Below, piece after piece: positions 41,257 through 50,119 of a DNA stretch of 64,000 nucleotides; within the stretch, counting starts at the first letter, position 1; each line of letters begins with the position of its first letter. Under the pieces are notes generated by a model, which was given only the letters and a program-made list of their open reading frames with translations, ran no database searches and was not told the DNA's origin. This DNA comes from Heliomarina sp018223035 (GTDB lineage: Bacteria; Pseudomonadota; Alphaproteobacteria; Rhodobacterales; Rhodobacteraceae). The DNA lies in the NCBI GenBank assembly GCA_018223035.1, contig JAAEZD010000014.1, forward strand, positions 1 to 64,000. The letters are read 5' to 3'. Both the position numbers and the translations under genes were made by a program.

Positions 41257-44200
41257 ATGAGCCACCGCTACTCCAAAACCGGTCGCCTGATTGACGAGAA
41301 CAGGGAAATATCCTTTACTTTCAATGGTAAGACCCTGCGAGGCTTTAAGGGTGATACACTTGCCTCGGCCCTGCTTGCCAATGACCAGATGTTGGTCGGG
41401 CGGTCGTTTAAATATCACCGTCCGCGCGGCATCGTGGCCAGCGGGACCGAGGAACCCAACGCTCTTGTAAACATGGGCGAGGGCACCCGGTTCGAGCCGA
41501 ACCAGCGCGCCACGACGACCGAACTTTTCGACGGGCTGGTGGCACGTTCGCAGAACCATTGGCCGACGCTCGACTTTGACGTGGGCGGGATCAATGCCAG
41601 CCTTTCGCGGCTGCTCCCGGCAGGGTTCTACTATAAGATGTTCATGTATCCCCGGGCCTTTTGGAAACATGTCTACGAACCCTTCATCCGCCAGTCCGCC
41701 GGTCTGGGTCAGGCCCCCAAAGAGGCCGACGCGGATACATACGAGCATTTCCACGCTTTCACGGATGTATTGGTGATTGGCGGCGGGGTCGCTGGCCTTG
41801 TCGCAGCCCGTTCAGCTGCCGAAACCGGCGCACGGGTGCTGGTTCTGGAACAATCCGCGCATTGGGGGGGCAGGGGCCCGGTAGACGGCGGCCGTATCGA
41901 CGACCGTCCTGTGGATAACTTCGTGGAAACTTTGGTAAGCGATCTAAGCGTGCGCGCCAATGTCACGCTGCGCACGCGCTGTATGGGCGCGGGCGTCTAC
42001 GATCACGGCTATGCACTGGGATATGAGCGGCTCAGCGATCATGCGCCCGACGGCAACGGCCCGCGTCACCGGCTCTGGCGGATCCGTGCCAAGCAGATCA
42101 TCACTGCAACCGGGGCCATCGAACGCCCGCTGGCATTTGCGGGAAATGACGTGCCCGGCGTGATGCTCGCCTCAGCGATGCGCGACTATCTCGTGAACTA
42201 CGGCGTCGCCCCCGGCCAGCGGATTATCGTCGCCACCAGTAACGACGATGCCTATCGCACGGCCATCGAGCTGAAAAAGGCCGGGCTGGATGTGCTGCGC
42301 ATCCTCGATGCCCGCGAAACAGGGGGCGGCGCCCTTATGAATCAGGCCCGTCAGCTTGGTATCCGCATCGATTGCGGCCGCGCGATTGCCAAGGTGTCTG
42401 GCGGAAAACGGGTCCGCAAGGTGCAGATATGTGCTCAGATCGGCGCAGGCGGCGCGCTAGAAGAGGTCGGCTGTGATGCGGTCGCGATGTCCGGTGGTTG
42501 GTCTCCTGCTGTGCACCTCTGGTCCCATTGTGGCGGCAAGCTGCTGTGGGATGATACCCATGCACATTTCCGCCCCGATCCCGAGCGTCCGCCGACCGGT
42601 GCAGATGGCAAGGGGTTCGTCCTGCCTGCTGGCAGTGCCAATGGCATCCTGTCCCTCGACGGTATCGTGCCGGATGCGATCCAGACCGGGCGCGAGGCCG
42701 CCAAGGCCGCCGGGTTCCGGCTCCGCAAAGCGCCGGAGTTTTCCGTTGTTCAAAACTCCGAAGCCCCGCTCGAACCGGTCTGGCTCATGCCACAGGAGGC
42801 CCGCGTCGGTCTGAGAACAAAAGCGTGGCTGGATTTCCAGAACGACGTCAAGGTCAGCGATGTGCAACTGGCCGCGCAGGAAGGTTATGAAAGCGTCGAA
42901 CATACCAAGCGCTACACGACCCTTGGCATGGCGACAGATCAGGGCAAGCTGAGCAATATCAACGGTCTCGCCACGCTGGCCAATGCGCTCGGCGCGCCGA
43001 TCCCGGCCGTCGGAACGACCACCTTTCGCCCGCCCTATGCGCCGATCTCCATGGGCGCCATCGCAGGCGAGGCGCGCGGATCGGTCTTCCAGCCCCTGCG
43101 CCGCACGCCGATGCATGAATGGCACCGCCAACATAACGCCGAATGGGAACCGGTCGGCCACTGGCGTCGTCCCTATGCCTATCCGCGCACCGGTGAGACG
43201 ACCCATGAGGCGGTGATGCGCGAGGTCAGCAATACCCGGCAGAACGTCGGCCTGCTCGATGCGTCGACACTCGGCAAGATCCTCGTCAAGGGGCCGGACG
43301 CGGGCAAATTCCTCGACATGCTCTACACGAACATGATGTCGACCCTGAAACCGGGCAAATGCCGGTATGGGCTTATGTGCTCCGAAAACGGCTTTCTCAT
43401 AGACGACGGCGTGGTTGCCCGAATCGACGATGACACATTCCTCTGCCATACGACCACCGGCGGCGCCGATCGCATCCACGCCCACATGGAGGAATGGCTG
43501 CAGACCGAATGGTGGGACTGGAACGTCTATACCGCGAACCTGACCGAACAATTCGCCCAGATCGCCGTGGTAGGCCCCAAGGCGCGCGAGCTTCTCGACA
43601 AGATGGGCGGTATGGATCTCTCTGCGGATAGCCTCAAGTTCATGGAATGGCAGGATGGCCAGATCGGCGATTTCAACGCGCGCGTCTACCGTATCTCCTT
43701 CTCGGGTGAGCTGAGTTTCGAAATCGCCGTTCCGGCCTCTCAGGGGCTGGCCTTCTGGTCGGAACTCATGAAAGCGGGGCAGGCGCTTGGTGTCATGCCT
43801 TATGGCACTGAGGCGTTGCATATCATGCGGGCCGAAAAGGGATTTATCATGATCGGCGACGAAACCGACGGCACCGTGATCCCGCAAGATCTTGGCCTGA
43901 ACTGGGCGATATCCAAGAAGAAAGAGGACTATCTTGGCAAACGCGCACAGCAGCGCGACCATATGACCGATCCGACGCGATGGAAGCTCGTCGGTCTCGA
44001 AACGCTCGACGGATCGGTGCTGCCCGACGGGGCCTATGCCGTGGCCGAGGGCACGAATGCCAACGGCCAGCGCAACACGCAGGGCCGCGTGACCTCGACC
44101 TATCATTCGCCAACCCTGTCCAAGGGCATCGCGATGGGGCTGGTTCTGCACGGGCCCGACCGCATGGACGAGGTGCTGGAATTCCCCGGCACCGACGGCA

Positions 44201-44268
44201 AGACCTATCAGGCCCGGATCGTCGATCCAGTCTTCTATGACAAGGACGGGGAGAAGCAGAATGTCTGA
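41257..44268 (+). CDS. soxA: Sarcosine oxidase alpha subunit
   Basis: The 1003-aa subunit is full length. It has an N-terminal 2Fe-2S-ferredoxin-like fold (TFNGKTLRGFKGDTLASALL), an FAD/NAD-binding core (VLVIGGGVAGLVAARSAAET; GNDVPGVMLASAMRDYL) and a C-terminal aminomethyltransferase-like domain that makes methylene-THF (HEAVMREVSNTRQNVGLLDA; GTEALHIMRAEKGFIM). AAAGGAG stands 7 bases before the ATG at 41257; the longer open frame has no site. It overlaps soxG by 8 bases. Confidence 0.95.
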   Translation: MSHRYSKTGRLIDENREISFTFNGKTLRGFKGDTLASALLANDQMLVGRSFKYHRPRGIVASGTEEPNALVNMGEGTRFEPNQRATTTELFDGLVARSQNHWPTLDFDVGGINASLSRLLPAGFYYKMFMYPRAFWKHVYEPFIRQSAGLGQAPKEADADTYEHFHAFTDVLVIGGGVAGLVAARSAAETGARVLVLEQSAHWGGRGPVDGGRIDDRPVDNFVETLVSDLSVRANVTLRTRCMGAGVYDHGYALGYERLSDHAPDGNGPRHRLWRIRAKQIITATGAIERPLAFAGNDVPGVMLASAMRDYLVNYGVAPGQRIIVATSNDDAYRTAIELKKAGLDVLRILDARETGGGALMNQARQLGIRIDCGRAIAKVSGGKRVRKVQICAQIGAGGALEEVGCDAVAMSGGWSPAVHLWSHCGGKLLWDDTHAHFRPDPERPPTGADGKGFVLPAGSANGILSLDGIVPDAIQTGREAAKAAGFRLRKAPEFSVVQNSEAPLEPVWLMPQEARVGLRTKAWLDFQNDVKVSDVQLAAQEGYESVEHTKRYTTLGMATDQGKLSNINGLATLANALGAPIPAVGTTTFRPPYAPISMGAIAGEARGSVFQPLRRTPMHEWHRQHNAEWEPVGHWRRPYAYPRTGETTHEAVMREVSNTRQNVGLLDASTLGKILVKGPDAGKFLDMLYTNMMSTLKPGKCRYGLMCSENGFLIDDGVVARIDDDTFLCHTTTGGADRIHAHMEEWLQTEWWDWNVYTANLTEQFAQIAVVGPKARELLDKMGGMDLSADSLKFMEWQDGQIGDFNARVYRISFSGELSFEIAVPASQGLAFWSELMKAGQALGVMPYGTEALHIMRAEKGFIMIGDETDGTVIPQDLGLNWAISKKKEDYLGKRAQQRDHMTDPTRWKLVGLETLDGSVLPDGAYAVAEGTNANGQRNTQGRVTSTYHSPTLSKGIAMGLVLHGPDRMDEVLEFPGTDGKTYQARIVDPVFYDKDGEKQNV

Positions 44269-44845
44269 GACGATCAGCGCCCTGAACAACGCGGGCTATT
44301 CCGGACTTGTGCGCATCGATGAAACCGGCCTGCAGGGCATGATAACCCTGCGCGGGGACCTGTCGCTCACCACCGTCAAGAAGGTGGCGACAACCGCATC
44401 CGGCGCCACCTTTCCGGGACAGCGCCAGATCACCGTCTCCGACACCGGGGCGCTCGCATGGATGTCCCCGGATGAGCTGCTCATTCTCTGCCCGTATGAG
44501 GAAGTCTCCGACCGGCTTGCCAAGATGACCAAGACCCTTGGCAATACCAACGCACTGGCTGTCGATGTTTCGGACGCGCGAGCGATATTCGCGATCTCGG
44601 GCGAGGATGCCCGCGACGTTATGGCCAAGCTCTGCCCGGTCGATCTCCACCCCGACGTGTTTAAACCCGGAGAGATCCGTCGCACCCGTCTTGCACAGAT
44701 CGCCGCCGCAATCTGGATGGAGGATGACGACACCTTCCGCCTGATCTGTTTCCGCTCGGTCGCGCAATATGCCTATGACGTGCTCAAGGTGGCCGCAGCC
44801 GCCGGTTCCGCCGTAGGGTTTCATAAGGCCAATGGTCCGGCTTGA
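44261..44845 (+). CDS. soxG: Sarcosine oxidase gamma subunit
   Basis: The 194-aa subunit has the soxG pattern GLVRIDETGLQGMITLRGDL, ALAWMSPDELLILCPYEEV, VSDARAIFAISGEDARDVMA and FRLICFRSVAQYAYDVL. It completes the oxidase and overlaps soxA by 8 bases, so the two are coupled. No folate or glyA genes follow in the window. Confidence 0.9.
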   Translation: MSETISALNNAGYSGLVRIDETGLQGMITLRGDLSLTTVKKVATTASGATFPGQRQITVSDTGALAWMSPDELLILCPYEEVSDRLAKMTKTLGNTNALAVDVSDARAIFAISGEDARDVMAKLCPVDLHPDVFKPGEIRRTRLAQIAAAIWMEDDDTFRLICFRSVAQYAYDVLKVAAAAGSAVGFHKANGPA

Positions 44846-45039
44846 TACCGACACCTCCCGCGCGCACCCAATTCGGGCTGACTTCCATTTGTCCGGAACA
44901 TTAAATGCGCGTATTGCAAGGGCTTGGCGCGAATCCGGAACCTAGAGGATTGCCTCGCGTTTTAGATTGAGCCTTGACGATAGGGGCCAACGCGCTCAGT
45001 TACGTCTCAGGACATTCACCATGACCAAGGGAGGCCGAA

Positions 45040-45639
45040 ATGGCTTTTGAACTACCTGATCTTCCATATGCTCACGACGCGCTTGCATCGAACGGCATGT
45101 CCGCCGAAACCCTCGAATTCCACCATGACATTCACCACAAGGCCTATGTCGATAACGGCAACAAGGCGATTGCCGGGACCGAGTGGGAAGGCAAGAGCCT
45201 CGAAGAGATCATCAAGGGCACCTATGACAGCTCTGCCGTGGCTCAGTCGGGTATCTTCAACAACATCAGCCAGCTCTGGAACCACAACCAGTTCTGGGAA
45301 ATGATGGGCCCGGGCGAAAGCAAGATGCCGGGCGATCTGGAAAAAGCGCTCACCGAAGCTTTTGGCTCGGTCGACAAGTTCAAGGAAGACTTTTCGGCAG
45401 CCGGTGCCGGTCAGTTCGGCTCGGGCTGGGCATGGCTGGTCAAGGACACCGACGGTTCGCTCAAGGTCACCAAGACCGAAAACGGCGTGAACCCCGTTTG
45501 CTTCGGCCAGACCGCACTGCTGGGCTGCGACGTGTGGGAACATTCCTACTACATCGACTTCCGCAACAAACGTCCGGCATACCTGACCAACTTCCTCGAC
45601 AACCTGGTCAACTGGGAAAACGTCGCTTCGCGCATGTGA
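45040..45639 (+). CDS. sodB: Fe/Mn superoxide dismutase
   Basis: The 199-aa protein has the complete metal ligand set: His in LEFHHDIHHKAYVDN, His in LWNHNQFWEMM, and Asp and His in GCDVWEHSYYIDF. QFGSGWAWLV and Gln in the middle favour the iron form. It is cytoplasmic and protects against superoxide; H2O2 from sarcosine oxidase upstream is a different species. A strong terminator follows, so it is a single gene. Confidence 0.93.
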   Translation: MAFELPDLPYAHDALASNGMSAETLEFHHDIHHKAYVDNGNKAIAGTEWEGKSLEEIIKGTYDSSAVAQSGIFNNISQLWNHNQFWEMMGPGESKMPGDLEKALTEAFGSVDKFKEDFSAAGAGQFGSGWAWLVKDTDGSLKVTKTENGVNPVCFGQTALLGCDVWEHSYYIDFRNKRPAYLTNFLDNLVNWENVASRM

Positions 45640-45661
45640 TCCGCGACGGATATATCATAAG

Positions 45662-45687
45662 AAGGCGTCCCTCGGGGCGCCTTTTTT
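45662..45687 (+). terminator. Rho-independent terminator of sodB
   Basis: AAGGCG and CGCCTT pair around a GC-rich loop and are followed by a T-run, just after the sodB stop. Confidence 0.85.
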
Positions 45688-45911
45688 CATGGGTGGGTTT
45701 GCGGCTCACATCAGGCGAATAACTTGATTGCCAGGGTAAAACAGACCGGATCTTTCTGGCAAACTGCGGCGAAGGTCGAGTTTGAGCTGAAAAACCGACC
45801 TTCCACCGGCACGCGACTGTCCAGATTAGATAAGGTGGAACACAATGGTAGTGGTGCCCCCTTAACTACTTAGGTTGCTTTTGATAGGTGTGGCTATCTG
45901 ATGCGGGACGT

Positions 45912-45923
45912 CGAAACGTTTCG
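45912..45923. promoter_or_regulatory. 12-bp palindrome before the sensor kinase
   Basis: CGAAACGTTTCG is a perfect palindrome that ends 6 bases before the AAGGAG of the sensor kinase gene. It could be an operator. Confidence 0.4.
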
Positions 45924-45939
45924 CCGTTAAGGAGCGAGT

Positions 45940-47352
45940 ATCATTCACGTTGACACGCTAGGCCAGATTGATCCTGAAGAAATTGTTGCGAGCCTGAGAG
46001 AGAGCCTTTTGGTTCTGACTGAGGATTTGGTGGTTGAATACGCCAACGACCGGTTTTTCGCCACCTTCGAGGTCGACCGGGATGAGACGATCGGGGCAAA
46101 CCTGTCGTCGCTTGGGAACGGCCAGTGGAATATTCCGACGCTGATCGGCGCTCTGGACCGCATTCTGGACGAAGGTCACAAAGTTGAAGATGTTGAGGTG
46201 GATCACGTCTTCCCACACATCGGTCGTCGTGTCATGCGGCTTAACGCGCGCAAGACGATCCGTCCCGGCAATGGGTCGCGGCGTATTCTCTTGGCCATAG
46301 AGGACGTGACGGCCGAAAGCGACGCGGCCGCAGCGCTCGAGCGGGAGCGATTGTTGTCCAAGGGTATTGTCGATACTGTCCGAGAACCTCTCTTGGTTCT
46401 TGATGAGCAGCTCGGAATTATCAGTGCCAGTCGAGCTTTTTACGCCACGTTTGATGTAGAACCTGGTGAAACCGTTGGGCGCAAATTGGACGATTTGGGG
46501 AATGGACAATGGGCAATCCCTGCTCTCCTTGAACTGCTCACGGACGTCGTGCCACGAAATACCTCCGTCGAAGACTTCGAGGTCAAGCACGTCTTTCCCA
46601 AGATCGGCGAAAGGAACATTCTGCTAAACGCGCGCAAAGTCCATCGTGAGGGCAACCATACCCATATGTTGCTGCTGGCCATGCAGGACATTACGGTACG
46701 TCGCCGCCTGGAGGCAGAGCGTGCAGCGGCACTGGATCACGCTGAACGCCTTCTGGAAGAGCTCAACCACCGTGTCATGAACAGCCTGTCCATGATCGGG
46801 GGCATCATAGCGATGGAAGCGCGCAACCTCAGCGATGAGGATTGCCAAGCGGCCTTCACACGAATGAGAGCGCGAGTGGACGCTGTTGGTAAGCTCTACA
46901 AGACGTTATCGCGTGCCGAAGCCGTCGATCAGGTGAATACGCGGCAATATCTATCCTCGCTGGTTGAGGATCTAATCATATCCTCGGGCCATGCGAAGCC
47001 GCCGGAATTAAAGGTGGACATCGTTGAACTGCCACTGTCAACACGGGTCGCCATTCCCTTGGGGCTGATCGTGAACGAGCTTGCCACGAATAGTCTGAAA
47101 TATGCATTCAGCGACGAGGGGGGTGGTCATTTGTCCGTTTTATTGGGGGTTGAAAACGACATGTTCCAGTTGTCAATTTCTGACAACGGTGGCGGCATTG
47201 ATCCCAACGCACGCGTGGATTCCGGGTTGGGCAAGAAACTCACCGAAGCCTTTGCGACCCAGCTTAGTGGAAAGATGACAACGCAGAGCGATGAAACAGG
47301 CACCCGCCACAGGCTGGTCTTTCCGCATAATTCCACAGAAGCAAGCACTTAG
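45940..47352 (+). CDS. Two-PAS HWE/HisKA_2 sensor histidine kinase with non-standard start
   Basis: The 470-aa protein has two similar PAS domains. The first (~25-130) has VVEYANDRFFATFEVDRDET and LGNGQWNIPTL; the second (~150-250) has RAFYATFDVEPGET and LGNGQWAIPALL, then VEDFEVKHVFPKIGERNI. A HisKA_2 dimerisation box LLEELNHRVMNSLSMIGGII holds the phospho-His, and the ATPase part has IVNELATNSLKYAFSDEGGG and DNGGGI. No ATG, GTG or TTG lies between the stop at 45928 and the conserved PAS start. AAGGAG (45929-45934) stands 5-8 bases before ATC/ATT at 45940/45943, so a rare start is likely; otherwise TTG 46009 trims 23 residues. Such kinases often feed the PhyR-NepR-EcfG pathway. Confidence 0.8.
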   Translation: MIHVDTLGQIDPEEIVASLRESLLVLTEDLVVEYANDRFFATFEVDRDETIGANLSSLGNGQWNIPTLIGALDRILDEGHKVEDVEVDHVFPHIGRRVMRLNARKTIRPGNGSRRILLAIEDVTAESDAAAALERERLLSKGIVDTVREPLLVLDEQLGIISASRAFYATFDVEPGETVGRKLDDLGNGQWAIPALLELLTDVVPRNTSVEDFEVKHVFPKIGERNILLNARKVHREGNHTHMLLLAMQDITVRRRLEAERAAALDHAERLLEELNHRVMNSLSMIGGIIAMEARNLSDEDCQAAFTRMRARVDAVGKLYKTLSRAEAVDQVNTRQYLSSLVEDLIISSGHAKPPELKVDIVELPLSTRVAIPLGLIVNELATNSLKYAFSDEGGGHLSVLLGVENDMFQLSISDNGGGIDPNARVDSGLGKKLTEAFATQLSGKMTTQSDETGTRHRLVFPHNSTEAST

Positions 47353-47567
47353 GTGCCGTTCTTCCCGGTTGTCCGGATCGGAGATCGCTGTCACCCCTGC
47401 TCGCGCTGTGAATGTCGGGAAGGTCCCGCATAGCAGAGCAAGACAGTTTGCCGACCCCCAAAAAATGGGCCCATCCCGCCGAGCCTCGGTCGAAAATTGG
47501 TGCAAGTACAAAATTTCTGGTCTTAACTGGCGCATCAGATCCCGTTTTCCCTTTGCGGTACAAAGCG

Positions 47568-48410
47568 ATGCAACCCACAACAGCGGTAGCGGAATACACC
47601 GACGTCACCCTCGCGACGCTCAGCCTCACCAGCATCGCGATTATTGTCGTTATCGGACTGCCCATCGCGCTTGTCGGGGGATACTGGCTTGGCGTTACCG
47701 GGCGGCGTCGCCTGATGGCAAAGGGACAGCAGGTGGAAAGCCACCTTGGCGAAACCACGCAGGGCGCGTTCCTGGCGCTTCTCGGCCTTCTGCTTGCCTT
47801 CACCTTTGGCAACGCGCTGTCCATATCGCAATCGATGAAAGCCGCCGCCACCGACGAAGCCGCCGCCATCGGCACCGCTTTCCTCAGGGCGGACTATCTG
47901 GCTGACCCCGGCCGGACAGAGCTGAAGACCGCGATTTTCGACTATGCAAAAACGCGCATCGTGCCTGCCCATCAGCAGATCGACACCCGCGAAAAATTCG
48001 ATACATGGCTCGAGGCCAGCCTGATCGCGCAGTCCCGGCTCTGGCCTGCCACCCTCGAGGCCACGAAAGAGCCGACACCGCCGCCCATTCAGGCATTCAT
48101 GGCAAGCGCGGTCAACGGCGCGCTCGATGCGCATCTCTACCGGGTCGCGACACAGGCCGTACCCATCGCGCCTTTCTCACAGATGGTCGTGCTGATCGCG
48201 ACGATCACGGCGGTGTTCCTGCTTGCCAACCGCACCGGCATGTTGGGGCGTTCACTGACATGGCGCACTTTCGCCTTTTCAATGCTGACGGGGCTCGTGC
48301 TCTACATGGTTGCAGACATCCGCAGGGGCTATCAGGGCTTTATCAGGGTCGAACAGAGCGAGCTGTTCGCAACGATCTTTGAAATGGAGCAGGCGCTAAG
48401 GGCAGAATAA
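47568..48410 (+). CDS. DUF4239/bestrophin-like membrane protein
   Basis: The 280-aa protein has four membrane helices: two at the N-terminus (SLTSIAIIVVIGLPIALVGG; GAFLALLGLLLAFTFG) and two at the C-terminus (MVVLIATITAVFLLANRTGM; FAFSMLTGLVLYMVADI). A helical soluble segment in the middle has DEAAAIGTAFLRADYL. This is the layout of DUF4239. Function unknown. The ATG at 47568 is preferred by membrane topology; it has no strong ribosome binding site. Confidence 0.7.
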   Translation: MQPTTAVAEYTDVTLATLSLTSIAIIVVIGLPIALVGGYWLGVTGRRRLMAKGQQVESHLGETTQGAFLALLGLLLAFTFGNALSISQSMKAAATDEAAAIGTAFLRADYLADPGRTELKTAIFDYAKTRIVPAHQQIDTREKFDTWLEASLIAQSRLWPATLEATKEPTPPPIQAFMASAVNGALDAHLYRVATQAVPIAPFSQMVVLIATITAVFLLANRTGMLGRSLTWRTFAFSMLTGLVLYMVADIRRGYQGFIRVEQSELFATIFEMEQALRAE

Positions 48411-48572
48411 CCTGACAGCGGAAACGATCGCCTCCGACTGGCTGAACTCATGCCGTCTCCCCGGTCAGTAACCGGATCATCATTAACTTGATATGTATTT
48501 TCCCAAATCGTTTCGCCCGGCTCTTGCAACCGTCCCGGTTCAAGCGCAGGAGAGGCGGACAAGGGGATCGGG

Positions 48573-49493
48573 ATGAGCGAGACATACAAGGGACTTCTGG
48601 CGATGGTCGCCGCCTGCTCCATCTGGGGGCTGTCTCCGATTTATTACAAACCCCTGAGCCATGTGCCCGCGACCGAGGTGCTCTCTCACCGCCTGTTCTG
48701 GTCGCTGGTGTTTTTCGTCGGCATTCTCGCGTTACAGGGAAGGCTGCGCGCCATAAAAGAGGCGCTGAACTCTCCGCGCCGGGTGGGGATCATCGCCATC
48801 GCCTCGGGGATGATCTCGGTCAACTGGTTTCTTTTCATCTACGCCACCCAGATCAACCGCAACGCCGAAACCAGCCTTGGCTACTACATGTTCCCGCTGA
48901 TGGCTGTCCTTTGCGGGCGGTTCGTGTTCCGCGAAAAGCTCGGCAAGTCTCAGATCGTTGCCATTGCGATGGCGATACTGGCGGTCTCGATCCTGACATG
49001 GGCGCTGGGCGCGGTGCCGTGGATCTCGCTTGCGCTGGCGATTTCCTTTGCGATCTACGGCGCGATCAAGAAAACACTACCGGTCGGCCCGATGGTATCG
49101 GTCACCTGCGAAGTGTTACTCTTTATGCCCATCGTTATCGCGATCCTGCTGTCCATCTACACTCAGCGTCCGGGCGCCTTCGGGCAGTCTTGGCAGGACA
49201 CTCTTCTGCTGATTTTTGCAGGCCCGCTTACCGGCATGCCGCTGATCTTTTTCAGCTACGCGGCCCGGCGCATCTCGATGTCGACAGTGGGAGTGATGCA
49301 ATACATCAACCCCACGCTCCAGTTCATCTGCGCCTTCGTGCTCTTCAGTGAACCGTTCACATCGGTGCACGCGGTCGCTTTCGCGCTGATCTGGTCGGCG
49401 CTCATCATCTATTCGGTCGCGGCTATCCGTCAGGACAGGGCGGTGCGCAGGTCCGCCATGGCCGCCGCCGGAGAATCCACGACCCTGATGTGA
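48573..49493 (+). CDS. rarD: RarD-type EamA family transporter
   Basis: The 306-aa protein has about ten membrane helices in two EamA repeats. The start MSETYKGLLAMVAACSIWGL with IYYKPLSHVPATEVLSHRLF is the RarD signature, and the second repeat has YAARRISMSTVGVMQYINPT. It is an inner membrane exporter of the drug/metabolite family; the substrate is unknown. Its 3' end overlaps the convergent LOG-family gene by 64 bases. Confidence 0.88.
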   Translation: MSETYKGLLAMVAACSIWGLSPIYYKPLSHVPATEVLSHRLFWSLVFFVGILALQGRLRAIKEALNSPRRVGIIAIASGMISVNWFLFIYATQINRNAETSLGYYMFPLMAVLCGRFVFREKLGKSQIVAIAMAILAVSILTWALGAVPWISLALAISFAIYGAIKKTLPVGPMVSVTCEVLLFMPIVIAILLSIYTQRPGAFGQSWQDTLLLIFAGPLTGMPLIFFSYAARRISMSTVGVMQYINPTLQFICAFVLFSEPFTSVHAVAFALIWSALIIYSVAAIRQDRAVRRSAMAAAGESTTLM

Positions 49494-49981
49494 TCGCGCA
49501 GCGAGGCATCGGCAAATCCCTGTTCGATCACATGGTCGATCAGCACCAGCAGCGGGTCCCAGTACCCGGCGGTATTCAGCAGCAGGATCGGTTTCTCGTG
49601 CAGCCCAAGCTGCGCCCAGGTGAGCACCTCGAACAGCTCGTCCAGCGACCCGGCACCGCCCGGCAGCACGACCACCGCATTGGCGTTCATGAACATGACC
49701 TTCTTGCGCTCGTGCATCGTCTCGGTGACGATATAGCGGGTCAGATCGGTTTTGCCGACTTCCCATGCCACAAGATGGGTAGGGATAACGCCAAAGGTAT
49801 CGCCCCCCGCGCTTTGCGTGGCGCGGGCCACTTCACCCATCAGCCCCACGTCCCCGGCGCCGTAAACCAGCCGCCAATCAGCCGCTGCAATGGCGGTTCC
49901 CAGCTCGCGCGCGTGCTCGGCATACACGGGAATTGCGCCGGAGCGTGATCCGCAATACACACAAACTGACTTTACCGACAT
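49430..49981 (-). CDS. LOG family protein (TIGR00730, nucleoside 5'-monophosphate phosphoribohydrolase)
   Basis: The 183-aa protein has the LOG motifs SVCVYCGSRSG at the start, LVYGAGDVGLMGEVARA, MHERKKVMFMNANAVVVLPG, PGGAGSLDELFEVLTWAQLG and LLNTAGYWDPLLVLID. The PGGxGTxxE box reads PGGAGSLDE, with the active-site Glu kept. It splits cytokinin riboside monophosphates or AMP into base and ribose phosphate. It is convergent with rarD. Confidence 0.9.
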   Translation of the reverse strand: MSVKSVCVYCGSRSGAIPVYAEHARELGTAIAAADWRLVYGAGDVGLMGEVARATQSAGGDTFGVIPTHLVAWEVGKTDLTRYIVTETMHERKKVMFMNANAVVVLPGGAGSLDELFEVLTWAQLGLHEKPILLLNTAGYWDPLLVLIDHVIEQGFADASLRDHIRVVDSPAAAMADLRTALS

Positions 49982-50119
49982 GAATGAACCTTTCAGGAGG
50001 GGAACCGATATTCGGGTTTTGACCCCTGATATCCCGGTTGCTAGGCTTGCTCAATGCAGCGGCGCAATTTGCCGCATCTGGGACGATGGCGTGCGGGGGC
50101 ACGCTTTTGGGGATACAAG

